Shown here in pieces: positions 1 through 6,363 of a stretch of 8,164 nt of DNA (within the stretch, counting starts at the first letter, position 1; each line of letters begins with the position of its first letter). This DNA is from UBA9547 sp043769845 (GTDB lineage: Bacteria > Bacteroidota > Bacteroidia > Cytophagales > UBA9547): the NCBI GenBank assembly GCA_043769845.1, contig JAYVIX010000142.1, forward strand, positions 1 to 8,164, read 5' to 3'. The notes beneath the pieces were generated by a model, which was given only the letters and a program-made list of their open reading frames with translations, searched no databases and was not told the origin of the DNA. A program made the position numbers and the translations under genes.

Positions 1-2
1 AT

Positions 3-1241
3 TTTGCTAATGCTTCGTCCAGATGGCAACGTGGGTACATTTATTCCAACGGTCAAAGCTCGAAAGTTGAAGAGCAATTTCATTACGATTTCTCGAGCAA
101 AATCTCGGTTTTGGCTGGTGCTTTGTACGAAAACCTCTCGGCACTTCCGCGTACTGGCCTTACACAAAAGCCATTTGACCGATCACAACCAGGTGCACTT
201 CAAGAACTTTATTTTATAGGAGCCAGTGGATATAATCCTGTTGCGAGTGGACAAACGCCCATTTTTAACGACTCGCTCACGGTGAAACAGAATTTTTATT
301 ACCTCAACTATCAAAACTATGGCGGTTTCGCCCAAGTACAACTGACACCTTGGAAGGTATTGGAAATTACACTTGGCACGCGTTACGATTACAACACTCG
401 CTTTGGAGGTAATTTCAACCCGAGAGCTGGTTTTGTTTTTCTACCGAATAAAAAATTCAGATTCAAGGTCTTGTATGGCGAAGCTTATTTGGCTCCATCG
501 CCCAAGAAAGCATACGAACAAGCAGGATCATTCTATTCCTACGATGCCAAAACGGGAACACTAGTGGCCGATTTTTTCAGAATGCCAAATGCTCAGCTGA
601 AACCCGAAAAATTGCGTGAATTGGAAGCCAATACTTCTTATATGATTTCGCCAAACATTTCGATTGGCGCAAACGGATATTATACTCGAATCGAAAATCT
701 GATTGATCAGTTTGCGCTCGCACCTGCAAGCGCTTCGCCCAAAAATATCAAGGCAACGAGATTGGAAACATCTGTCAATCAGGGAAGTTCTGAAATGTAT
801 GGCGCAACTGTGATAGCAAATATGCTCAATAAATGGAGGGGGATTTCGTTCAATTGGTTTGCCTCATTCAGTTATATTGATGGCAATATCAACCAGCAGG
901 CATTGTTACTCACTGCCAAAAATACGGCTAAAGGCGGTGTGGAAATTAGTCACAAACGCTTTGCCATCACGCCCCGTTTTATTTACCGATCGGCCTCAAT
1001 GAGCACCCAAAAACAAGTTCTTTCGGATGATTTTTATACCAACGATGCCTATGCGGTAGTGCATCTGTATGCCTATTATTTACTGATCAATAAGGAGGCC
1101 TTCAAACTGAGGCTTACGGCCAAAATCAACAATGTGACGAACAACAAGTACTACAACGTGTTTGCGGGCAATGATGAAGGAATGGGTTTTACACCACAAG
1201 ATCCAACGCGTGCAAGTGGAGGAATAGTAATGGAATTTTAA
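3..1241 (+). CDS. TonB-dependent outer-membrane receptor, C-terminal part (5' partial)
   Basis: This is the beta-barrel end of a TonB-dependent receptor, an outer-membrane channel that imports a bound ligand (siderophore, cobalamin, sugar or peptide) with energy from TonB-ExbB-ExbD. The frame is open from base 3, so the start, signal peptide and plug domain lie upstream of the window; the TTG at 111 is internal. Alternating hydrophobic and polar strands rich in Tyr and Phe run throughout. Family-like stretches include GTRYDYN (381-401), NPRAGF (417-434), YGEAYLAPSP (474-503) and LKPEKLRELE (597-626). The last residue is Phe after V-M-E, the usual barrel-assembly signal. The frame closes 9 bases before the lipoprotein gene, so the two are probably co-transcribed. 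The ligand cannot be told from this part. What is seen is the barrel; the transport role is family knowledge. Confidence 0.93.
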   Translation, partial: FANASSRWQRGYIYSNGQSSKVEEQFHYDFSSKISVLAGALYENLSALPRTGLTQKPFDRSQPGALQELYFIGASGYNPVASGQTPIFNDSLTVKQNFYYLNYQNYGGFAQVQLTPWKVLEITLGTRYDYNTRFGGNFNPRAGFVFLPNKKFRFKVLYGEAYLAPSPKKAYEQAGSFYSYDAKTGTLVADFFRMPNAQLKPEKLRELEANTSYMISPNISIGANGYYTRIENLIDQFALAPASASPKNIKATRLETSVNQGSSEMYGATVIANMLNKWRGISFNWFASFSYIDGNINQQALLLTAKNTAKGGVEISHKRFAITPRFIYRSASMSTQKQVLSDDFYTNDAYAVVHLYAYYLLINKEAFKLRLTAKINNVTNNKYYNVFAGNDEGMGFTPQDPTRASGGIVMEF

Positions 1242-1250
1242 ATAAATAAC

Positions 1251-2102
1251 ATGAATTATATATTATATAAATATACTATTCTCATTGGAATTCTTTTGGC
1301 GAGCGTTTTAGCTGGATGCAAAAAAGAAGAGAAAATAGTGAATCAGGAGACAAATAGACAATTGAATGGGAATTGGCTCACAAAAAAAATTGTGTATCGC
1401 GAAAGCTCTAACGAGCAAGAAAGTGTTGATATTCAGTTTGATGATCCAAAACCAGCAGTCTTTCAAAATGAATATAGCAACTTGCCTTCTCAATTAAATT
1501 TGCAAAATGACGGTACATATTGGTCCATTAGTCACACTCTTCGGATGTATTTCGCTACAGTTGGCAATCTGGCGGTAGAACCAAAACCAAGTTACGATGG
1601 CACCTATTTAGTTGCTGGCGATGGAAAAAAAATCGTGTTTGATAAAGGCGTTTATGAATTTTCGGGAAGTTCGCCACGGCAATTTTCAATCGCTGTACTG
1701 AAAAATGATTCTTTGAAACTAAACACAAAAGAACCAAAAGCGATTTACGATTGGGCATTTCAATATGCACGACAAGTTGGAATTAGTTTTGCAAAATCGG
1801 CTATGTCGGTAAAAGATACCTGTACTAATGGTGCTGCGTTTGGGAATGATTACGGAATGTTTCTCGGTTATTATGACGCCACAAAAAATTTCCAGATCGA
1901 GATTTCTCCCTTTTCTATTGGCCGAGCACGTGGGCTTGTGAATGGTTTCAATGCAACCTACGACAGTACAGTTTCGCCAGCATTTCATCAATGTTTCAAA
2001 AGTGCAATTAAGAACCAGTATGAATCCAACTACCAAACAGGCCTAAATGAGCCAAATGTGACCAATAGACAGGGTTTGTTGCAATTTGAATTTTCAAAAT
2101 GA
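1251..2102 (+). CDS. Putative surface lipoprotein with a lipocalin-like N-terminal half
   Basis: The 283-residue product starts with a lipoprotein signal: a hydrophobic segment at residues 8-22 ending in the lipobox L-A-G-C, with the lipidated Cys at 23. The next residues are K-K-E-E-K. A charged stretch straight after the Cys resembles the lipoprotein export signal that sends Bacteroidota lipoproteins to the cell surface, so surface exposure is likely but inferred. Residues about 38-165 have the look of lipocalin-like domains of this phylum: N-G-N-W near the start, then N-D-G-T-Y, Y-D-G-T-Y and N-D-S-L-K-L. The C-terminal part matches nothing I recognise. It holds two further cysteines, C191 and C248, which could form a disulfide outside the cytoplasm. 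The gene lies between the receptor gene (9-base gap) and the CHAT gene (ATGA overlap). It may be a ligand-binding partner of the receptor or a substrate or regulator of the CHAT protein; both are guesses. Confidence 0.85.
   Translation: MNYILYKYTILIGILLASVLAGCKKEEKIVNQETNRQLNGNWLTKKIVYRESSNEQESVDIQFDDPKPAVFQNEYSNLPSQLNLQNDGTYWSISHTLRMYFATVGNLAVEPKPSYDGTYLVAGDGKKIVFDKGVYEFSGSSPRQFSIAVLKNDSLKLNTKEPKAIYDWAFQYARQVGISFAKSAMSVKDTCTNGAAFGNDYGMFLGYYDATKNFQIEISPFSIGRARGLVNGFNATYDSTVSPAFHQCFKSAIKNQYESNYQTGLNEPNVTNRQGLLQFEFSK
2099..2102 (+). promoter_or_regulatory. ATGA stop/start overlap coupling lipoprotein and CHAT genes
   Basis: The TGA stop of the lipoprotein gene (2100-2102) overlaps the ATG of the CHAT gene (2099-2101). 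No Shine-Dalgarno sequence precedes the ATG. Such overlaps usually mean that a ribosome ending the first gene restarts on the second, which would tie production of the two proteins together. The coupling itself is inferred. Confidence 0.7.
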
Positions 2103-5029
2103 AATCCATTTATATCCTTCTATTTGCGGCTGTTTTCGCAATCCTATTTTCCAAACAAAGTCTTGGACAGCAATTAGTTGCCCAAGACAGTTCTGATATT
2201 CTTTATCTTTCTGGCAAAAAGCATTTCCAGCTGGGCGAATACAATCTAGCCCAAAACGATTTTTTTAAATGTTTTAACCTTCGAAAAAAACTTTACAAAC
2301 AAAATAGTGTACAATGTGAGCAGGTACTTTTCGATTTGGGAATGCTTTTTTATGAAGCTGGAAATATCGAAACTGCCGAAAAAATCGCACAAAACGATCT
2401 TGAGACTGCCTTAAAAATAGCTAGTAAAAACAGCCTTGAATATGCCCGAACGAATGAATTGCTGGGATTAATCGCAATCGAAAATGATCATTATGAACTG
2501 GCCGAGAATTCGCTTGCCATTTCAAACGCGCTGTATGAAAAACTAAAAAGTAAAAACAGTCTTGAGTTTGCACAAAACCTCATTTACGAAGGGCAGCTAT
2601 ATACCGCTCAAGGTTTCTACACAGCAGCGGAAGCACTTTTTCGTCAGGCAAAATTTATTCTGAAGAAACTAGGGAATCCCAATTCTGATGTCCAATCAAA
2701 ACTACTTCTAAGCACTGGCGAGCTCTATTCCCAATTGCACAATTATAAACTAGCTGTCGAATTATTTAATGAAGTAATCAGCCTAAACGAAGACCGCTAT
2801 GGCAAAACGCACCCAACTATTAGCAAGGCAAAATATCAACTGGCACGCATCTTTCTACAATCAGGGTATTTGCAAAATGCTCGACCTCATGCATTTGTGG
2901 CTTATGAAGGCTTTAGTAAATATTATGGCAAAAATCATTTAAAAACCTTGCTGGCCAAATCGGTCATTGCGGCTTATTTCAATCAGAAAAAGCAATTTGG
3001 TAAAGCCGATAGCGTTTATCAAGAAACGATTATACAAATAGATGCCCTTTCTGATGCAGAAGAAAAGCATGTGCTAGACGCAAAAGTAGAAGCGGGTTTG
3101 GCTTCGCTTTATTACAACATGGGCAAGTATCAGGAAGCGATCGACTTGCAACAAAAAAGTTTGGAGGTGATCAAAGAGTTTCTGGAAAACTCGCATCCGA
3201 TGTACATTCAGTCGATTAACGACCTGAGTTTCTTGTATTGGGCAAATGAAAAACAGCTCTTGGCAGAAACTTATTTTGCGCGAAGTACCGAAAATTACAT
3301 CAACCAATTCAACCGATATTTTGCTTTCCTAAGCGAACAAGAAAAGGGATATTTCTACCACGACATCCGTCTGTTTTTCGACAAATACAATTCTTTTATC
3401 CTCTCGAGTGCCAAAAAGAACCCAAGTTTGTGTAGCCAAATGTACAACAACCAGTTGGCAACCAAGGCTTTGCTATTTCATACCACACAAGAAATACGCA
3501 AGCAGGTGATGCATTCGGAAGATAAAAGCCTGAAAACGAAATACCACAACTGGATTGAGCTGAAAGAGCATTTGTCTAAACTGTATAAATTGATAGAAGA
3601 AGACGATTCGGAAGAAAATCGAACTCTATTAGATTCTTTGGAAGAAAAATCGAACTCGATCGAAAAGGAAATTTCATTGCGTATTGAGCTAGACAAGGCG
3701 AAGAAAACGAGCAACTTAAATGAAATTACATGGCGTGATATTCAAAAATCACTTTCGCCAAACGAAGCTGCAATTGAGATCATCAGAATACAAGATTTTA
3801 GACCCGACTCGGGTGGAGTTTTCAGCGAAAAAGTACGTTATGTCGCACTAATCGTGACCAAGAACACAAGAAGACATCCTGAAATGATCGTGCTAGAAGA
3901 TGGCAAAAACATGGAGACAAAACTCCTAAAATACTATCGAAATGCCATTCAACACAAGATGGAAGACGAAGTCACCTATCTGACGTTTTGGAAGCCAATC
4001 AAAGATTCAAAATACTTAAATAATATTGAAAAATTATTCATTTCTTGTGACGGTGTTTATAATCAGATCAATCTCAACACTTTAGTTCATCTAGAGACAA
4101 ACAAAACGGTTTTCGAAGAGTTGGACATTCACTTACTTTCAAACACCAAAGATATCGTTCGGATAAAAGCAGAGAAAACCAATTTGGACAATATCAGCTC
4201 GCCCGTACTTTTTGGTTATCCCGATTATTACAAATCCGAAATCAAGAAATTGGACGTTCAGAAACAAGACAAAACCAACGAAAACCAACACCATGTGCTA
4301 CATCGAACGCGCGGAAATCACGATTTTCAAGACATCATGCGAGGTGGCAAAATTGTGGATCTGCCTGGTACAAAGGTGGAAGTTGAGGAAGTTTCAAAAA
4401 TCTTCAAACAAAATAATGAAAAATTTGACATCTATTTGAGTTCGGAAGCAAACGAACAAAGATTAAAAATGCTAGATAATCCTTCGCTATTGCACATCGC
4501 AACACATGGGTATTTTATGCCTGACGTGAATGATGAAAACTCAGTAACTATCTCTGATTCAATGGTTTTTGAATCTTTCAGCGAAAATCCTCTGACCCGA
4601 AGTGGAATCATGCTGGTAGGTGCTGGGCATGCCTATTCGGATGAAACCTTGGAAAGAGAATTTCAAGCCATCAAAAATTCTGAAAAATTCGAAGACGGCA
4701 TTCTCACGGCCTACGAAGCCATGAATATCAACTTGTTAAATACCGACATCGTGATTCTCTCGGCTTGTGAAACGGGCTTGGGCGAGGTAAAAAATGGCGA
4801 AGGAGTGTACGGTTTGCAACGCGCCTTGCAAACGGCAGGAGCCAAATCTATCATTATGAGCCTCTGGAAAGTGAGCGACCAAGCGACAAAAGAACTCATG
4901 ATTCATTTTTATACCGAATGGATCAAAACAAAAGACAAACGCAAAGCTTTCCGCGTAGCACAAGCCAAATTGAAACAATCGTTTCCTGACCCTATTTATT
5001 GGGGCGCATTTGTGATGATCGGGGAGTGA
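2099..5029 (+). CDS. Exported TPR-CHAT domain protein (putative caspase-like protease)
   Basis: The 976-residue product has three parts. Residues 1-24 are a Sec-type signal peptide: Lys at 2, hydrophobic core 4-17, likely cleavage after S-L-G at 21-23 or one residue later. Residues about 33-400 are tetratricopeptide repeats, roughly eight, with spaced L-x-x-x-G-x-x-Y/F helices such as those near 36-56, 205-225 and 334-354; some are of the kinesin-light-chain type with T-H-P or S-H-P turns at 237-239 and 365-367. A charged helical linker, about 470-540, follows. The CHAT domain, with its usual lead-in from about 545, runs to the end. It carries L-P-G-T-K-V-E-V-E at 755-763, A-T-H-G with catalytic His803, S-A-C-E-T-G with catalytic Cys890, and the closing Y-W-G-A-F. 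CHAT proteins belong to the caspase/separase-like clan and cleave proteins when their repeat domain is engaged. The dyad is intact, so activity is plausible. Start ATG overlaps the previous gene's stop. Partner and substrate are unknown; export is predicted from sequence. Confidence 0.93.
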   Translation: MKSIYILLFAAVFAILFSKQSLGQQLVAQDSSDILYLSGKKHFQLGEYNLAQNDFFKCFNLRKKLYKQNSVQCEQVLFDLGMLFYEAGNIETAEKIAQNDLETALKIASKNSLEYARTNELLGLIAIENDHYELAENSLAISNALYEKLKSKNSLEFAQNLIYEGQLYTAQGFYTAAEALFRQAKFILKKLGNPNSDVQSKLLLSTGELYSQLHNYKLAVELFNEVISLNEDRYGKTHPTISKAKYQLARIFLQSGYLQNARPHAFVAYEGFSKYYGKNHLKTLLAKSVIAAYFNQKKQFGKADSVYQETIIQIDALSDAEEKHVLDAKVEAGLASLYYNMGKYQEAIDLQQKSLEVIKEFLENSHPMYIQSINDLSFLYWANEKQLLAETYFARSTENYINQFNRYFAFLSEQEKGYFYHDIRLFFDKYNSFILSSAKKNPSLCSQMYNNQLATKALLFHTTQEIRKQVMHSEDKSLKTKYHNWIELKEHLSKLYKLIEEDDSEENRTLLDSLEEKSNSIEKEISLRIELDKAKKTSNLNEITWRDIQKSLSPNEAAIEIIRIQDFRPDSGGVFSEKVRYVALIVTKNTRRHPEMIVLEDGKNMETKLLKYYRNAIQHKMEDEVTYLTFWKPIKDSKYLNNIEKLFISCDGVYNQINLNTLVHLETNKTVFEELDIHLLSNTKDIVRIKAEKTNLDNISSPVLFGYPDYYKSEIKKLDVQKQDKTNENQHHVLHRTRGNHDFQDIMRGGKIVDLPGTKVEVEEVSKIFKQNNEKFDIYLSSEANEQRLKMLDNPSLLHIATHGYFMPDVNDENSVTISDSMVFESFSENPLTRSGIMLVGAGHAYSDETLEREFQAIKNSEKFEDGILTAYEAMNINLLNTDIVILSACETGLGEVKNGEGVYGLQRALQTAGAKSIIMSLWKVSDQATKELMIHFYTEWIKTKDKRKAFRVAQAKLKQSFPDPIYWGAFVMIGE

Positions 5030-5061
5030 TTTTTAGGAGCTAAATTCTTGTTTCAAAAGCG

Positions 5062-5069
5062 TATATTTG
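5062..5069 (+). promoter_or_regulatory. Candidate Bacteroidota -7 promoter element TATATTTG
   Basis: TATATTTG fits the TAnnTTTG -7 consensus of Bacteroidota housekeeping promoters exactly and lies 28 bases before the ATG at 5098. The nearest upstream TTG (5048-5050) is only 11 bases away, closer than the usual -33 spacing, so the upstream half is weak. If used, it would start a short leader and make the 5098-5746 pair independent of the CHAT operon. Confidence 0.45.
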
Positions 5070-5097
5070 CATCGCGTTCTATAAATAATTCATACAG

Positions 5098-5247
5098 ATG
5101 GAAACGAAAATAGTAGTATCGCCAAAGAATCAAGAGGTGAAAAATTTCTTTGAAAAACTAAATCAGATGAAAATCAAGATTAAGTCTGACATAGAATCTA
5201 GCGACACGTACCTAAAACTGACAAATTCTTCTAAAAAAATTGATTGA
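5098..5247 (+). CDS. Small protein, 49 aa, antitoxin-like (DUF2683-type start)
   Basis: This short frame begins with ATG at 5098 after a good -7-like promoter element and an A/T-rich leader with no Shine-Dalgarno site. The product is highly charged and predicted as strand-helix-strand: a V-V-S-P-K-N start, the helix V-K-N-F-F-E-K-L-N-Q, then M-K-I-K-I-K-S. From memory, this order resembles the N-terminus of small Bacteroidota proteins annotated as DUF2683, several of which sit in toxin-antitoxin-like pairs; those are usually around 70 residues, so this one is short at its C-terminus. It ends at TGA 5245-5247, overlapping the start of the next gene. No signal peptide or membrane segment is present, so it should be cytoplasmic. 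A role as antitoxin or regulator for the next gene is inference. It could also be the severed 5' end of a longer gene. Confidence 0.5.
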   Translation: METKIVVSPKNQEVKNFFEKLNQMKIKIKSDIESSDTYLKLTNSSKKID

Positions 5248-5746
5248 TTTTATTGATTTTTATTCGTTCATCCAAGAGAAAAAGGATGGAACATTGCGCT
5301 ATTTTTTTAATACAACACACAAACTCCAATATTTTGTTTGGTGTGTATCTTCTTCCGAATTGGAATACGGAAACTCTCCGAATTTAAAGGAAAAGGGCTA
5401 TTTTATCGGATTTGACTGTATTGGAGAACCGTCTGGAAAAGACTCTTTAATAGGAAAAACAATTTGCAGAATCCTGCATCAGATTTTTATAGACCTTGGA
5501 AATGATAGTATGCTTATTTTTAATGCAGACGATTCTGATGAAAAACATGTACTAAGGCATCGCCTTTTTAAAATATGGCACAACGATTATGGAAGAGACG
5601 CAACGCTACTTGAGTCCTTAATAATAGAACAAGCTGACAAAACGCATTATTTGGGATGCATCATTAGTAAATCTAATCCTAAACTAAAGGAATCAGTCGA
5701 GGAATTCCGAAACTTAAAGTTTGAACTCATCAAACCGCACTCTTAA
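5240..5746 (+). CDS. DUF6169-like protein of unknown function, non-ATG start
   Basis: The 168-residue product resembles the DUF6169 family of Bacteroidota, whose function is unknown to me. Shared-looking features are a tyrosine/phenylalanine-rich start (residues 8-32), the helix I-G-K-T-I-C-R-I-L-H near 77-87, and the block N-A-D-D-S-D-E-K followed by R-H-R-L-F-K-I-W (about 95-113), which takes the place of the family's C-D-S-S-D...R-x-x-L-F-x-x-W pattern. There is no signal peptide. The frame opens after a TGA at 5219-5221 and holds no ATG or GTG before the domain begins; TTG at 5240 is the best start, directly after seven A's and overlapping the upstream small gene by 8 bases. ATT at 5225 is a weaker choice. 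Translation probably depends on restart from the upstream gene. Sampled 60-base lines gave 30-35% GC, lower than pfkB. It could be a toxin, a defence protein or neither; the sequence does not decide. Confidence 0.65.
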   Translation: MIDFIDFYSFIQEKKDGTLRYFFNTTHKLQYFVWCVSSSELEYGNSPNLKEKGYFIGFDCIGEPSGKDSLIGKTICRILHQIFIDLGNDSMLIFNADDSDEKHVLRHRLFKIWHNDYGRDATLLESLIIEQADKTHYLGCIISKSNPKLKESVEEFRNLKFELIKPHS

Positions 5747-5754
5747 GCAATTGC

Positions 5755-5782
5755 TTTGAACTACGAACGTTGAACTTTAAAC
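5755..5782 (+). repeat. Four tandem heptamers, TTTGAAC type
   Basis: The gap between the DUF6169-like gene and the next gene contains four units in perfect 7-base register: TTTGAAC, TACGAAC, GTTGAAC and TTTAAAC. Each ends in AAC; the first three end in GAAC. The array stops 8 bases before the ATG at 5791. Another TTGAACT lies at 5721-5727 inside the gene before it. The role is unknown. Confidence 0.7.
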
Positions 5783-5790
5783 TAAAAAAA

Positions 5791-6291
5791 ATGAAACCTA
5801 TCAAACTCATCATCATCGGTCTTTTTGTTTTTACAGGCATCCTAAGTGCATTGCTTTATCAGCAAAAATCAAACAGAATTGACACCCAAATCGAGAAAAG
5901 AAATCTTGGCTGGAATCCAGTTTCGATCAAAAAAATAGTCGTTTCGAAGGCTGGTCAAGATACTGTGATACTTTCTAAAAAAGACGGCATCTGGAAAACC
6001 AATAAGCAATTTGACGGAATGGGGGTGGCGCCACAAATCATCAACTATCTGTCTACGATGCAGATAAAACCAGATAAGAGCAGTGGGCTTCTTTCGATGG
6101 CTAACGCAATAACACTCCAAACGTTCGACAAAAACGGAACTCCGATCAACACCATCGCAATTGGCACGGAAACAAAAGAAGGAGAATGTGTAGCCGTGAT
6201 TGATTCAAAACTTCCTTTTGTACGGATCTCAAATACACACAATCACATCTCGATTCGGAAATTGATGGAGAAATTGAGTAATGAGAATTAG
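5791..6291 (+). CDS. Membrane-anchored DUF4340-like protein
   Basis: The 166-residue product starts with M-K-P-I-K and one hydrophobic segment, residues about 5-23, that is likely an uncleaved membrane anchor, with the rest outside the cytoplasm. Residues about 40-150 look like the DUF4340 type of beta-rich domain: an I-K-K-I-V-V-S-K strand, a D-T-V-I-L-S-K-K-D-G-I-W-K block (58-69), a helix with P-Q-I-I-N-Y-L (81-87), and later paired strands around T-I-A-I-G-T and F-V-R-I-S. DUF4340 proteins often accompany ABC exporters and gliding GldG-like proteins, but no such genes are in the window. I chose ATG 5791 over the in-frame TTG at 5770, which would add seven residues and lies inside the heptamer repeat. 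The gene ends just before a strong terminator. The family match is from pattern memory and moderate; the anchor is clear. Confidence 0.7.
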   Translation: MKPIKLIIIGLFVFTGILSALLYQQKSNRIDTQIEKRNLGWNPVSIKKIVVSKAGQDTVILSKKDGIWKTNKQFDGMGVAPQIINYLSTMQIKPDKSSGLLSMANAITLQTFDKNGTPINTIAIGTETKEGECVAVIDSKLPFVRISNTHNHISIRKLMEKLSNEN

Positions 6292-6302
6292 TTCTTGAAC
6301 AT

Positions 6303-6343
6303 AAAAAAAGGCTTTAAAGCGTTCGCCTTAAAGCCTTTTTTTT
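6303..6343. terminator. Bidirectional intrinsic terminator
   Basis: The arms GGCTTTAA (6310-6317) and TTAAAGCC (6328-6335) form an 8-base-pair stem. Further inner pairs GC/GC around a GTTC loop are possible past one A-C mismatch. Seven A's precede (6303-6309) and eight T's follow (6336-6343), so either strand ends in a U-tract. It sits between the converging DUF4340-like and pfkB genes, 11 bases after the first stop and 20 bases from the second. Confidence 0.92.
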
Positions 6344-6363
6344 CACTGACGATTGCACTCGAA

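Noticed and set aside
111..113. TTG as a start of the receptor gene
   Set aside because: The frame is open and receptor-like right back to base 3, so the gene simply enters from outside the window.
1719..2036. 105-codon open frame opposite the lipoprotein gene
   Set aside because: It overlaps a gene with a clear lipobox and operon position, and its product looks like random coding.
2099..5029. TPR-CHAT as part of a CRISPR (Csx29-like) or gasdermin defence system
   Set aside because: No cas gene, CRISPR repeat or gasdermin-like small protein is in the window, and the signal peptide argues against a cytoplasmic partner.
5032..5044. Hairpin TTTAG-GAG-CTAAA after the CHAT stop as a terminator
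   Set aside because: Only five weak base pairs with a three-base loop and no T-tract after it; probably chance, or at most a small site near the promoter.
5751..5758. TTGCTTTG as a -7 promoter element for the DUF4340-like gene
   Set aside because: One mismatch to TAnnTTTG and the nearest TTTG upstream (5720-5723) is 27 bases away, longer than usual spacing; too weak to list.
5770..5772. TTG as the start of the DUF4340-like gene
   Set aside because: It lies inside the heptamer repeat; ATG 5791 is followed directly by a normal membrane-anchor sequence.
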